A DNA stretch of 64,000 nucleotides from Monarcha castaneiventris obscurior. Its lineage: Eukaryota; Chordata; Aves; Passeriformes; Monarchidae. A program made the translations under genes and the position numbers. Positions within the stretch are counted from its first letter, which is position 1. Each line of letters begins with the position of its first letter. Shown here one piece after another: positions 51,561-64,000 of this stretch. The stretch is from NCBI GenBank assembly GCA_026261815.1, contig JAMPIT010000848.1, positions 2,170,001 to 2,234,000 on the forward strand, in the 5' to 3' direction. The notes below the pieces were generated by a model. It was not told the DNA's origin. It did no database searches and saw only the letters and a program-made list of their open reading frames with translations.

Positions 51561-54500
51561 GTCTCCCGGTGATGCCAGGATTGAGTTCTGTTTGCAAAGC
51601 CCTTTGAAGAAGTCTGTTTTCCAACTATCATCGTGTTTGTTAAAATGCAGCTCTCCCTGCGGGACAGCGGAGCAGAAACAAAGCCGACCCACGGGAGGTT
51701 TTCAGGGCCGGCGCGGTGCCCTGAGCCGGGGACGGCGGCCTGCGGTGAGGCCGAAGCTCCCGGGGAGCTGGTGCGTGGGACTGGCCTTCGAGCAGGGGCT
51801 CCTGAATTGGCCTCTGCTGAAATCAGCTCTGGGATGGAGCTTCAAAACAAAGTGGAACATTACTGGTCATGAAAAGCAAAATGTTTTGCTTTTTTGCTGC
51901 ATGATAAACCCCTTCTGGTTATATAAGTGTTACTTTCTGCACATCTGTGTTAGGGCTTGTTGATATTTCCTCTTGATCAGCCTGATGTGTCATATGGATT
52001 GCTGTAGAGAATGCTGAACTGGTGCTGTTTGAAGGTGGAAAAATCTCAGCAGGTGCATGTCCAGCAAAAAGGACGCTCTGGACCTGAAAAACATCCACCC
52101 CACATCTTCTTGCAGCCGCAGCTGTATCGGGAGTCGGACTCAATGATCCTTGGGGGTCCCTTCCAACTCAGGCTACTCCGATTCTGGGACGAGTTGTGTC
52201 TGCAGCAGCAGCTCCTTGGACGAAAACCACTGGTTCCCTGACTGCTTCACAGGGCAGGTGGAGGTTCCAGTTTTTGTTGGCGTGCTGCTGTGTTAGCTTT
52301 CCGTGCATCTGTGTGGTCATAAGCAACACTGAATTACTATTATTATTGTTGTTAAAATAATTTCCCTTCGCATTATTAACACTCAGGCTTTATGTCCAGT
52401 GCATGTGATTCTCGTAAGGTAAATAGGACTCCTATTTTTTTTTTTTTTTTTTGCATGAATAGTTTATCTGCTGCAAATCCAGTTTTGAGCCACCAATATT
52501 CTTCCAGAGTTTGGCCTGGCTTTCAACAAAGTCCTTGCAACCCACACTGGCAGAAGTGATGTCCTGCCCTGTCTTACCCAGAGGGACTTTCTCCCAAAGG
52601 CTTTGTTGTCCTTCAGCCCCTCCAGAACCTTCTTGCTTGCCTGTTGGGGTGACCCCGAGATTGTGGGGTGTGACAAGTGATGGCTGGTGGGGCACGGAGC
52701 CACTGGGGGTCTCTCTGCCACCATCACTAACACCAGGAAAATCTGTATGCTCAGGGAAAATCTTGGAGCAGATTATATTTACAGCTGTGTGCTGGATGTA
52801 CAGCTGATCTCTCTGGATCTTTCTACTGCTTTCATCTTTCTGCTTTTAAGAATGAATTGTTGTCTCAGAGCATCAACTCCAGGCCTGCTGGGAACAACTT
52901 CGTTTCCAAAGGCTGCTTAATCTTTCTCCACACCTTGGTATCACTCAAAAATGCCATGGATACAAGGAGGTGCAGATAAGCTGCGGAAAGAGGAATGAAA
53001 GGAAAGAGGGAAACATGAAGGAAGTGTAAATAGAGGCATTTTATGAGCAGAAAGTGCAGTGTAGTATTTTTGAGGGAATCGCTGATTATCGATGGAGTTA
53101 CCTTTTCTGTTTATTTTGGTATCTGACATCATCAGTGATTTCTGTGGTGGGAGTGGGGAGCTGGATTGCACACTCTTGGCTACCAGCCTGACTTTAGCTT
53201 GGCAATACAACCAAGTTCTGTTCTGCCCACTGATACCATGAGGGCAGAACTGAAATAGGGAGGTTTTTTTGAGATAAATGTGAGTTGGAAACCTAAAGGA
53301 GCACTAAGAGGAAAAAGAAACATGAAAAAAACCCACATGCAAGAAAGGAACAGGGATGAAGACACTGTTGAATAATCTAGGAGTGCTGTTGCCATGACTT
53401 TTGGACAGTGGCTGCTCTGTGATGTGTCTATATATAAAAACTGTGCATACAAGATACATGGTGTAGCTTTTTCAGTGAACTTTTTTATAGTCTAGGCCTT
53501 GATGCCTGCAGGAAATTGATATTTTCCAGTTCTGCAAGATGCAGGACACTGATAACCTCTTGCAACCCCTCTTCTCCCATCACTGCTGATAGGAAACAAA
53601 GTCAGTGCAATAAAAGCATAAAAGGTCATTTGTAACCCAGGGTTCACTCCGTGAGGGTCACTACAGATAAATAAAGCCTCTCCCTGGCCTAAGCACAAGC
53701 TGTGTCCCACAGTGGTCCCTTTGGGCACTACACAGCACCTTTCTTTTGCCAATAAACAAAACTTCCTTTAATTAATGGCCCAGGAGTGGTCTGACCCCAG
53801 TGATGGCTGCGGAGCACAGGGAGGGCACGGGCAGGGCAGCTGCAGCTGCTGCTGGCACTGGAAATGGGGGTGATGGAGATGAGTTTACAAGAAAACAAAC
53901 TAATTAAACGTTAATTCCCAGCTGAAGTCCAGGAAGACCAAGGGAACCAGTGTGTAGCCCCTGCACAATGGGCTCGGCTGGGAAGCTCTGAAGGCTGAGC
54001 CAGCACCCGCCCTGCTGAGCTGAGAGGGGCCGGGTGGGGTTGGGGAAGGGGCTGTCCAGGCGTCTTGGAGGGGAACGTGCTGCCCATCCCCTCGCCCTCC
54101 ACACTGCCAGAGATATGTATCCTCGTAAGAGAAGGAGCAGACTGTGCCCATTGTTATTGTTTTGAAGCTTTTTTTAAACTTACAAGGTTGATTTTGAGAG
54201 AAAAAGTTTTGTAGAGCTCCTTTGGTCCAGCATGTGACACACACTCACACACGGACTCCCAGTCTCTGGCTGATCGGTGTTTTGGGTAAGCTGAACCTGT
54301 TTTAAGCAGTCGCATTGTTTTAATGGCCTGAAATTTGCTTTCAGGTCTTCAGTCATCCCTCTGCCCACCCTCTCCATCATGCACCACTTCCCGAGTAATG
54401 AAGCAGCCTCGGCTACCACAGCTCGCTGTAGTGGCATTGAGACACCACAGCAACCTCCTACTCATTTACTTTGGACATGATAACTTTGTATTCATGTTGT

Positions 54501-55780
54501 TGAGCAGTTGAGGAAAAGCAAGATAAAAAATCCTCACAGATTTCTCTCGGTCAGCTCTGTGCTCTCTTCTGGGCCCCGAGAGAAGGTGCGTTTGCCAGCG
54601 GGGCTGGGCAGCCGCGGGGCCGGGCGCCAGGCGGATGCCGGATCCTCGCGTTGCCAGCGGCCTCCGGCAGTGCCCGGCAAAAGCTTTTATGTCCGTTCTG
54701 CTGTTTGAAAAGAGCCGCAGTGGTGATGCCGCCACCCTTTAGCCCCTGCCCCGGATGGCTGTGGGCATTAACTGATTTGTTACTATTTGTGCAAAATTAC
54801 ATATAGTGCTGTTGAGGAGAGGGAGGGGAATGGAGGAGGTGGATCCAGACCCGCAGCAGAGTCCCTTCAGACGGGAGCACAGTCCTGTCTCTATTGCTGA
54901 TTGTACCACCACACTCTAATTTCTTGTTCCCTCTGTGCCAGTGATTCATGGTTTGTGTGAGGGGGACGAGGCTTTCTCACAGCTGCTCTTTAATCCAATG
55001 CGTTTGACTCCAACTTCCTTGATGAGCTAGGAAGCAGTATCAAGGAGCGACTCTCCAAAAAGCTGACTAGATGTGAAATGGAGAAGTTTTCTCTGCTGAA
55101 CGTGAGTTTTATACATCTGTCATATATGGGTCAATTTGCCCACGTTTTGAATAAGTCTGAAAGCACGCAAAGGATGCTGGTGAAGTACTAAGGGTGTTAC
55201 TTTGCTTTCCCGTTTTTCTCCCCACGACTCAGCTTTGTTTAGCCTTCAATCGCAAGAATCCAGGCAGTGCAAAAAGCAGCTCCCTTGGCTTTGATCTCTT
55301 GCCCATCCTGATAGTGGAGCAGCTCGGTCTCCTGGGGTGTTTGCCTCTCACTGCGTTCAGATGAGACCGGCAACCTTTGCAACACTTGCTGAGGTTCACT
55401 GCCGTCAGGAGAGGGGATCCTGTCCTGCCCCACATACTCCCCATTTTCCTGCTGATGGATCCGATATAGGGCAGAGCTGGCAAGAAAATCCACACTCAGA
55501 GTTCAAATTGGGCAGCTTTTGGGTTTTCTTTTTTGACTCATGAAGCATCCTTAAGGTCCAGCCTGACAGGACACCCAGGGTATAGTCATATGCTCGTTGC
55601 TTGCTTGCTGGGGCTCACACTTGTGTGAGCCAAGACTTTCCCTGTTGCTTTTCCGCTATTTCCCATGGCTCTATCCCGCTCCACACCGCTGACCTTTTGT
55701 TTGGCTGGGTTTGCTTATTTTTAATAAGGAAAAAAAAAAGATAAAGAAAAAAGACTGGGAAGTGGTGAGATGGGGGAAAG
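51561..55780. other. Intergenic, right part
   Basis: Contains the CR1 fragment listed separately, a T-run at 52435-52452 and a small GC-rich patch at 54570-54670. No protein-like frame. Confidence 0.4.
52127..52188 (+). repeat. CR1 LINE 3'-end fragment
   Basis: ggagtcggactcaatgatcc, then gggtcccttccaactcaggc, then gattctgg: the last 60 bases of a CR1 copy. Confidence 0.75.
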
Positions 55781-56110
55781 GAGGGGGATAGAGGGGCCGT
55801 ATAAAGGGCGGGTGTAGGGGACGGGAGGCGGAATAGCGGGGCGCAGCGCCGTGGGGCGGTGCGGGGCCCCTCCCGGTGGGCGAGGCGAGGCGGAGAAGGG
55901 CGGGGGATGCCGGGGGGAGGTCCCTCCCACCGGGAGGGCCGATCCCGGGGGGATAAAGCGGGTGCGCGGGGCTGGATGCGGCGATGGGCGCGGGATGGCG
56001 GCGCTGGGGGCGCTGGTGAAGAAGGCGTGGAGCGTGCGGAGGTTCGTGGTGCTGCTGTGCGCGCCGCTGGCGCTGGTGCCCGTCCTGCTCAGCCTCCCCC
56101 CCAAGGTACG
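55770..56110 (+). promoter_or_regulatory. SLC13A3 CpG-rich promoter with TATA-like box
   Basis: GC-rich DNA before the start codon, with TATAAAG at 55800-55806 and GGGCGGG just after it, about 195 bases upstream of the ATG. A purine-rich agaaaaaag tract precedes it. The transcription start is inferred to lie near 55830. Confidence 0.55.
55995..56105 (+). CDS. SLC13A3: Na+/dicarboxylate cotransporter 3 (NaDC3), first coding exon
   Basis: 37 codons, MAALGALVKKAWSVRRFVVL onward to SLPPK, then donor GTACGG in phase 0. This matches the start of NaDC3: a short cytoplasmic MAAL..KK.W..RR segment, the first membrane helix and PPK. The protein imports succinate, alpha-ketoglutarate and other dicarboxylates with sodium across the basolateral membrane of kidney, liver and brain cells. 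Its place after TP53RK on the same strand agrees with human synteny. I did not find exon 2 before the window ends, so intron 1 is longer than 7.8 kb and the gene is partial here. Confidence 0.88.
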
Positions 56111-56165
56111 GCACAGGGACCTGGGTGGGCACTGCGGGATGGGCACACCCGCTGCGGGGCACCGA

Positions 56166-56333
56166 GCGGGGACGCGGACCGGGAGCACAAACTGGGGACG
56201 CAGACCGAGTGTATGGAGTGGGGTCACACCCTGCGAAGTGGGGCTCAACCCTGGGGACGCGGACCGAGTGTATGGAGCGGGGTCACACCTGCGAAGTGGG
56301 GCTCAGCCCTGGGGACGCGGACCGGGTGGCACC
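56166..56333. repeat. 58-59 bp minisatellite in SLC13A3 intron 1
   Basis: The word ctggggacgc recurs at 56192, 56251 and 56309, and each unit carries accgagtgtatggagYgggg and cgaagtggggctcaRccct. Two full units (59 and 58 bp), a diverged partial unit before and a start of one after. It sits 60 bp beyond the first exon. Confidence 0.88.
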
Positions 56334-59300
56334 GCTCGCTTCGGCACCCGCGGTATTTGGCTCTCGGGAGGGTCAAACCCTGCTGCCTGCCAGGGTTTGA
56401 CCACGGAGGGAGGGGATAGCAAAGAGTGTGGGCTGCCACAGCTCCTCACCCTTTTGCAGCAACTTAAGAGTGCGAATGGAGGGGGCATCCTGCGGCCACG
56501 TCAGGTTTATGGGGGAAGAAGGGATAGATAACGTGAACTGTGTTTAATTCTTGTGTGGACTTTGGGAGGTGGGAGGATCGTATGGTTCAGCATCAGCTCA
56601 AGCTCAGTGGCAATAATTTAGTGCCTCTTGCTGGTACCCAAGTGCCCTGTAGTTTTTATCGGTAGTGCCCAAATGGCATCTGGGGAAACTGAGGCAAGAC
56701 CAGCATCACCCAGCGCGGGGCTTGCAGAGCTGGGGTGGAAGGTAAGTGCCCGGTGCTGAGAGTCTGCCTGGCATCGCTGGCCCATCCCCTTAGCGATGGG
56801 AGTGGCAGCGGGTAGTGGTGCCGGTGTTGGTGGGACAGGGACTTGCAGAGCTGTCCCGCTGTTTGTGCTGCAGGGCTGGGAATGCCAGGGAGACCTGAGT
56901 GCCGCCCACACCGCTCTGGGTGACTCTCAGGGGGACCGGTGGTGCTGTACCTGAAAAGGTTTTGTGAGTAAGAGAAGTGGTGTTTTGTAAATGTGGAAGA
57001 GCTGGTCTCGTCTAAGGGTTTGTGCTTTAGCATGTGTGATCTGCACATAAAGCACTCTGTGGCAAGACTTTGGGGTGTTGCTGTCCTACATACACAGCTC
57101 TTGTGTATCAGGGTGGAAGTCCACGGGGCAGTGAAGTCACTGTGGAATTTTGCACCGTTGACTTCAGCGCAAGCAGGATTTCACCCTCGTGGTCTGACTC
57201 AGATCCATTTGAGAATGACTTTGTTTACATCGGAAAATAAGTAATGATCACTATGTAGCGAATATAGAATAGTTCAGGTGCTGTAAGGACACAAAGTTGG
57301 TACTTAGTTCTGCCTGTACAGTGCTTGCCAGGTGAAACCTTCTCGTTTGAGATACAAAATACACCAGTGAAATTAAAAAATAATATAGATTGACCATTGC
57401 TTTGTTTAGTGACACCATACATTAAAAGGGAAATTTATTTGGATTTAATATCACTTTTTTTCTCTGTTTTATGTTATTGGCTGAGTTATGAATAGGACTG
57501 TGTTAAATGTCTGCCTCAAGGAGCAGAAAACACACTGCACAACAGGTACCAAATTCCCTCAAGGATTCGTTAAGTGAATAGTTACATTTCTACATTCATT
57601 TTCAATAGCTGAACAAATGACTTCAAGTGTATCTAAAGTCATCTTGTATGACTTTGGCACTTGGTGAAATTGTGAGATAGGATTAGAAAGTGAGGAGATG
57701 CACTGTATGCAAGCTTGTGTCTGGACCGTGAAGGTTATTTGTGAGAATAAATCACAGATGAACCCAGCGCTGTGGGAAGGGCTTTGATCAAGATGCTCTC
57801 TGTGCTGGTAGAACTGTATGGTGTCACACAGACTCTACAAGGATTTGGATGTTCAGGAAAGGGATTTCTGTATGTGTACAGAACTAAAAAATGTCTCTAT
57901 GGTGTAATGATGCTGCTCACACCCACTGAGCTGGTCCAGTGAGCTGGTAGCTGCCCCAGGGTGCAGTCCATGGAGGACCTCATGAACAGGGTGGTCGGAT
58001 CAACGCTGTTTTATTACAGAAAAATGGTGTTGGGAAAGTAGAAATGTTTGCAGCTGAGCGGGTGCCAAAGCAGGGATGCAGCTGTGGTAAAGGAAGGAGA
58101 CCCTAGCAGAGCTGGCTGCTCTGCTGCTCGCCTTGGGGGTCTGCTCTTCATTCTCCATGGGCTCTAAAGAATCGCAGGTGGTAGCAGTGACACTGGCTGG
58201 TACCTGTGCTAGTGCCTGTCAAAACCTGGATGTTCATATGGGTGTTAATCAGTGCAACCTTTCAAGCAAGCCCAACTGCAGCTTCCCCAAGTTGCCCAGG
58301 GTTTGGCATGGGGGGGAACCTGTAGCTGTTAACTCCTGTACGCAATCGTATCTGTTCATGTTCAGGGGTCAATGATTCATCCGGGGTTTCAACACTAAAC
58401 TCTCTCACTTGTTCAACAAGAAAAGAAACTTACTGTTGCATCAACAGGGGATTAAGTTCTGACGTCTGGAGCTCGCCTGAGCCCCCGTCCGCAGCCTGAG
58501 GCACGAGGGGCTGTGGGAGAGGAAGGAGCAGGTTACGCTTTTAACCACAGTGTGAAAACACCATGGGGGAGGAACAGGTGGGGGTCAGCAGGCAGGGGAT
58601 CAGGGGTGGCAGAGTGTGGAAGTTGTCCTGGCGCGTGATGGCGAAGGCATGCCCTCGGCTGCACCGCCCAAGTCAGGCGGCCTGTCCTGACACGGGGCTT
58701 GGCTCCAGCCTCGCCTTCCCTGGGCAGCCAGGTTGCAAGAGCTGCTGCAGGTGTTCAGCAAGAACTCAACTGACTGGGCTGCTGCTGGTTTTACTGGGAG
58801 TCTGTCCCATGCAGGGCATCCAGGGTGAGCAGGCTAGCCACTGGAACCGCCATGATGCTGCTGAGTCCTTGAGCATCTGAAACATGGGGGTGTTGGACAA
58901 GTTGGAGACGCCTGTACTCCTGCTGGGATGGTTGGAATGAGGGTGCAACAGAAACTGGTAGGAGATGAGAAGCAGTGAGGCTCAGCTGCTGGTCTCAGGA
59001 TGATCCTTCCCTTGCGAGAATGTGTCTTACAGACACCTCTGCAGTAACTTCCTGCTCTGCTGATGCTAAAATCTGTTCCCACATCACGTCACCGTTTACC
59101 TTCTCCCTACTGGGATGCTCAGCAATTTTAATCTCCCAAGGGATTGCCACTGTAAAAAGCCACCTCAGCTTTGGTTTCAAGGGCAGCATTTCGCTTGGAT
59201 CTGGAGACCAAGGAATCTTGACTTAAAGCTGATAGAACACGGCAGGATGTGGCTTCTTGAATTAGTATGTCCTTTCCGAGTGATACCCTGTGATGTGGGT

Positions 59301-60762
59301 GCAGGGGGTTTTCCAGTGAAACCTACACCCAAGTGATATCCCCCTGGAAACAAAATCCTTTGAAAAAAATCATCCATCAGGACTGCTCTTGCTGACTGAT
59401 GATGGACTCCAGCATCCACATCTTCAAGCTGTGATTAAAGCTCCTGCCAGCTGTCACCCTGCAGTGGTTTTTCTCCAGATCCCTATGTGAGTCCCTTCAC
59501 AGAGGGATGGTGACAGGGCTGGTACTGCTGCCGTTATGTTAATTGCCCTTGTTTTTAATTGATGGCCTCTATATGTTGTGGTTGTGGAGAGGGAGGCTTG
59601 TGTAAGTGGTTTTGTCTACAACCTCCTTTTCTTACATAGAGAAATGAAATTTCCACTTCGTGGGTGCATTTGCTGAGACTTCAGGGTGAGCTCCCCACGC
59701 TGTGTCTGGAACAGTGTGGATGGACACAGTGGTTTGTGTCCATCACATCAGGCAGCAGAAGGAAATGCTCTGTGTGGAGCCAGTTCTCTGCACAAGGGTC
59801 TGTGTGTCACCTCATGCTCTGGTCACTGCTGAAATGGCTGAATATTTGTCCCGTGAGTGGAAGTGCCTGTGACCCCCCTGCTCAGAGGGCTGTGAATGAT
59901 TACAAAGAGCTGGGGCAGGGCAGGAGGGGCTGGAGGAACTGTTCTACTGGAAGGGGCATGGGGGCACTTTTAATGAGCTGTGCAAAGAGCTCGTTCCAAC
60001 AGCTTCTAATGAACTCAATGTCTACAGCCTCTTGGCTTGGTAACAGCTGAGGCAGCCAAATCTGCTAAAAGGAGCTCTGAGCAGGCAAATAGGGCCCAGT
60101 GCCTTCAGAAAACAGACTTGACTTCCTCGGTGGCCATAGAGCAATTTAAAATTAACTTGGATGTAATGGGTCCTCCTGGTTAGAACAAGGAGACTTTAAG
60201 ATCTTCCAGAAGAAAAATTACATTGCTTGCACTGGAAAGCAAAGAGCATGAAGGGTGTCTGTGTGGGCAGAGGGGTGATGCAAATGGGGCTGGGAGTGAG
60301 GTGTCCTGCGAGCTGGAGGGGAGCTGGATCCTGGCTGGAGAGCACAGCAGGAGCATGGACAGGCAGGGAGCAGTCTAGAGAGCAGCCTGGCAGGAGAAGT
60401 GAGCGACTGTAGCCTGATTACACATTTCATACGCAAATCCATCTCTGCCATGCTTGCGGGTGGTGATTTGGGAAAGCCACTTTCACAAAACTGGAAGCAC
60501 TGGTTGGTTAAAAGATGAGAAGAAGAACTTCAGTGGGGAAAGAGGGTGATAACTGAAAGTACAGTGACTGCGTTTTACCACATCCCCTGTGAGCTTCAGC
60601 CCAGAGAGAGGGCAAGCCTGGCAAAGAGGAGGCTGGCACAGGGAGGATGGGAAAGCAGCAATACTTGGGTTGGGGGAAAGGGAAGTGGACAAGAATCAAT
60701 ATTAACTGGAAAATACGACTGCATATAAAACATGTCTGCCTGATTCCTGCCTGTGTCTGCAA

Positions 60763-60800
60763 TGGTTGACTCAATGATTTTAAAGGTCTTTTCCAAACTA
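60763..60800 (+). repeat. Trace of a CR1 3' end
   Basis: tggttgactcaatgatttta then aaggtcttttccaaac is a decayed form of the CR1 terminal block. Only about 38 bases remain. Confidence 0.45.
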
Positions 60801-63800
60801 CTACATTTCTGGGGCTCCGTGAAAAGAGATGTGGAAGAATTGAGGAAGAAATCCCTGGTCAGGGCATTGAGGGTGATGAACACAAATGTTCATCAAAGAA
60901 ACCCAACCTGTGGGAATCTGTTGCCAAATGGACAATGCAGAAAAAGCCACATTCAGTGAACCATTTTTGTTCTATACTGAGCAAAATTCTGATAGTGCAA
61001 TCCTACAGCATAAGAAGTTGACTGATAATAAGTATTTTTACTGTAACAGTAACTAAAAGGAAATTTAAAATTTCATACATCCAACCCTGGCTACTTTAAA
61101 ATCTATATGTTTAAGCAACTTCCATATGATAATTTTGCAAGAGCTGCCTGAGGAGTTTATTGTGTACCAATGAACCAGGTGTATTTTTACAAGCCCTAGT
61201 AAAGATGGAGATCACTGGGATGCTGACCACAGGTCAGGCTGATCTGTAGCTCACCTTGGGAAGTATTTAAAAAAACCCCAAAAGGTAGGAAATCATAATA
61301 TGTAATTAGCTCAATACAGCTGCTGCACTGGCTACCCACAGCCATAGTGGTTAATTTGTGTGTATGGGACATGTGAAATTTGACAAGAGTAGTGAAGAGT
61401 CTACCAGGCTGCTGTTCGTTGAGTTGGTGACTTTTTGCCACACATTCAATTTGCCACTTTATCTGACTTTTAGCTGTCTCATTTTAAAACAGAGATTTTT
61501 TTTTTTTTTTGCCAACTACAAAATACTTCAAGAAGTTTAAATAAAAGTGTTTCATAAGCTTTATGTCATTTTAGCAGAGGAAAATAGATTCCCTGAAGCT
61601 CTTGCAGCTTTGTGGCCCTGTGTTACTGGCCCCTTTCTAGCCACTCTGCAAATAGCCAGCGGGAGCAAAACGACTCCACTGGCAGGAAGGCTGGTAAACA
61701 GGGCTTGGGTTATGTCCAGATTACATAATGCTTGCAGGAGCTGGGTTAGTAGAAATCAGATTCACATCTCCATCCTGCTGGAGAACAGGCAGTGAGTGCA
61801 GTGGGGCTGGTAGCACTTACAGCTGTGACATGAGAACACTCAGTGTTTGTTTTTTTTTCTCCAAGCAGTTCTGTAAATCACAGGTAGGATGTTTCTTTGT
61901 GATAGCAGAGGGATAAAAGGGCTTGAGAAGCTCCGATTCAGCCAGAATCTCTCTTGGTACTGGGATCAAGGTCCTGGAGGAGCCCTGTCTGCCACTCTTT
62001 TACCTGGTTATAGGGTGGTGGAGCCTGCGTGGGGCTATTGGGGCTGTGAGGACCATGCAGCATTCAGAGGTTGATGGAGAAAACCCAAAGTTTGGCAGTG
62101 CCAAGGTAGGGCTGCTTTGAGTGCTGAATCTGCCTGGTGGAAGCTGGGGGCACTGGGTCTGATGGGGAACAAGGTCCAGCTGAAGGTGCTGGTGTCCCTT
62201 TCAGGCTGGCACTGAGGACTGGTGGCTCATGCCTGTGTCTCAATGCTACACCTGGGTGAGCCAGCTCGCCTTACCTGACCCACATTCCCTGCCAGAGCCT
62301 CCTTTCCCGGAGCACCTCGTCTGCCCTTCCCGAAGACCGCCAGGTCTCCTGCCCACCTCGTGGCTTGGCTTCCTCTGCCGTAGCTCAGCAGGTCCCCCAG
62401 TGTGCAAAATCCCTGCAGCTTTCAGTGGAGCAAAGACAAGATCTGTGTCTGGAGGGGCAGAGGTCGAGCCCAAGGCTCTTGAGCAACAGGAAGAAGAGCT
62501 GCTGCAGTCCAGACCTGCAGGCCGCTTCCCTGGAAATCATTAAATGGTTATAAAATTAACCCGATCACAAGATCCATTTTAAAGTTCATATGTGCCACTA
62601 TTTTTCCCCATTAACTTTGATAGAATTCTGTTGAAAAAATATGAATAAAAAGCTGCAGGGAGGTACAAGAAGTAGAAGCCTTGACAAGGATGCAGCCAAG
62701 GGATGGAAGGATAAAGATCATGTGGAGGTGATGGTGCCACACAGAGCAGCGGTGCAGCTCTGACTGTCCAGGGGTACCTGTGGCCAAATCCCTAAAGGAC
62801 CATTCTCCTTATTTTTGTTAGCATTTGTTGTTTGTGTACTAACCAAACATACTAGACACTGGGGGCATTAATTAATTAACATTCAAAAAATATCTTAAAA
62901 ACTCTCCATTTCATGCAGAGTTTGGTTCCATTTTATTGATGACTTTTTTTTTTCATTCTGGGGAATGCTTGGTTGAAATTGAAGTTATTCTGGAGTTGTT
63001 CCTTTTTTGTTCAGTGATGGTCCTATCTCGAAAACCTTTTCAATATAGCTGCAATTTGCCCTCTTTTAGGGTAGAATAAATCGGATAAACAGCACTACAG
63101 CTTTCTTCAAGTGGTTTGATGTTGATCCATATGGGTTTCAAAAATTCAGGGAAGCCATTCATATAGCAGTTCTTTCTGCCCTGTTTCGGTTTTACCCCTT
63201 GGCTTTTGATCTTGCAGTGAAGAGGAGTTATTAGATTGATGCTGTGTCTCGTTGCAGTGTTTTCCAGAACATTTTCCATACACCGGAGAATAAATATCCA
63301 TTACTTATAATTAGTTTTCTAAATCGTACATCTTCTATTTCATAAAGTCAATTAAAGCCTTCACTGATATGCTCTTGTATCATTGTTAAATTTTTTCAGT
63401 TGTTCTACTCCTGTAAGAGCCAAATGTCTTTATTTTGAAGTTGACTCTGGTGCAACTTTCTTTGCAGGAAACTGAAGAATATTTTTCCAGTGGGAGAAAA
63501 GAATTATCCATATGGCCTTTGGAAATCAAATGAAAAAGAGCGTAATGAGAGCAAAGCTATTTCTTTGGCATATAAAAAGAACCATAGCAAAGAGGAATTA
63601 TCAGTTAGCACAGGAATTAAATCACTAATCTAGTGGCAAACATTTTGTTTTGATTCTTTATTTTTGTAAAGTTTAGCACTGCCAGGTTTGCTGCTCTGGT
63701 CCTGCTGGTTTGGAGGGAGTGAAGCGCAGAGAGCCCATGAGAGCTGCCAGGTGCCAGGGCTGAGCTGAGCCTGGGGGTTTTACACTCTCAATATGTCATC

Positions 63801-64000
63801 TTATTGGCATCTAAAATTAGGTCTGAAAGTGATCTTTAAATCCAGATCTTGGGCACTTCATATGAGGCATTGGCACTGCTACAATTAATGTATGAGAAAA
63901 AAATCCAGTTAAACTCAGTTCTACTGTGTTCATGTTTCCGTGTACACTGAGGTGCTGGGGCCTTGCTAGCAGGACCACTTGTGAATGCAAAGCCTGGGTG

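Larger units (their letters stand above)
56106..64000 (+). other. SLC13A3 intron 1 (partial)
   Basis: Starts GTACGG. Contains the minisatellite and CR1 trace listed separately, a T-run at 61498-61510, and AT-rich DNA at 57420-57480 and 62810-63660. No exon resembling the second NaDC3 exon was seen. Confidence 0.65.

Noticed and set aside
55671..56248. Minus-strand frames of 163 and 175 codons opposite SLC13A3 exon 1
   Set aside because: Shadows of the GC-rich promoter, with no domain and extended through the minisatellite flank.
63040..63279. 79-codon minus-strand frame in SLC13A3 intron 1
   Set aside because: No similarity recognised, no repeat signature, and length is within chance expectation for AT-rich DNA.

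Overview
This is nuclear DNA from a bird, most likely a songbird. The evidence is CR1 LINE 3' ends with the avian consensus, avian-type endogenous retrovirus (ERV) LTRs, short GC-rich promoters, and three vertebrate genes in a conserved order: SLC2A10 (minus), TP53RK (plus) and SLC13A3 (plus, first coding exon only). In human 20q13.12 the order is SLC13A3-TP53RK-SLC2A10-EYA2, so the window is that block read from the other side, and EYA2 would be expected beyond the left edge.

Layout. 1-6962 is intergenic with no recognisable gene. 6963-13208 is one endogenous retrovirus on the minus strand, with two near-identical LTRs and a 4-bp target duplication. It is gammaretrovirus-like in reverse transcriptase and integrase. 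An in-frame deletion has fused matrix plus proline-rich Gag to the back half of protease, env is gone apart from a probable membrane-anchor remnant, and the leader holds a tRNA-like element. 13209-36090 is a long intergenic stretch with three CR1 remnants, one of which keeps recognisable endonuclease and reverse-transcriptase traces, and an unassigned CpG island near 35 kb. 36465-41363 is SLC2A10, read from exon 1 to exon 4 with agreeing splice phases; its last coding exon is not securely placed. 41.9-47.3 kb holds a CR1 3' end and two solo LTRs with exact target duplications of 6 bp and 5 bp. 47867-48140 is an 88-bp tandem repeat in front of TP53RK. TP53RK has two coding exons (48282-49660). 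49.8-55.7 kb is intergenic with an orphan CpG island near 51 kb. SLC13A3 begins at 55995, and the rest of the window is its first intron, which starts with a 58-59 bp minisatellite.

The host genes do not form one pathway. SLC2A10 is a facilitative hexose/dehydroascorbate transporter, TP53RK is the Bud32-type kinase of the KEOPS tRNA-modification complex, and SLC13A3 is a sodium-dicarboxylate cotransporter. I found no convincing new multi-gene system. The most unusual element is the provirus: a 1498-codon frame interrupted only by two TGA codons, an in-frame MA-protease fusion, and a leader carrying intact-looking Pol III A and B boxes followed by a T5 run.
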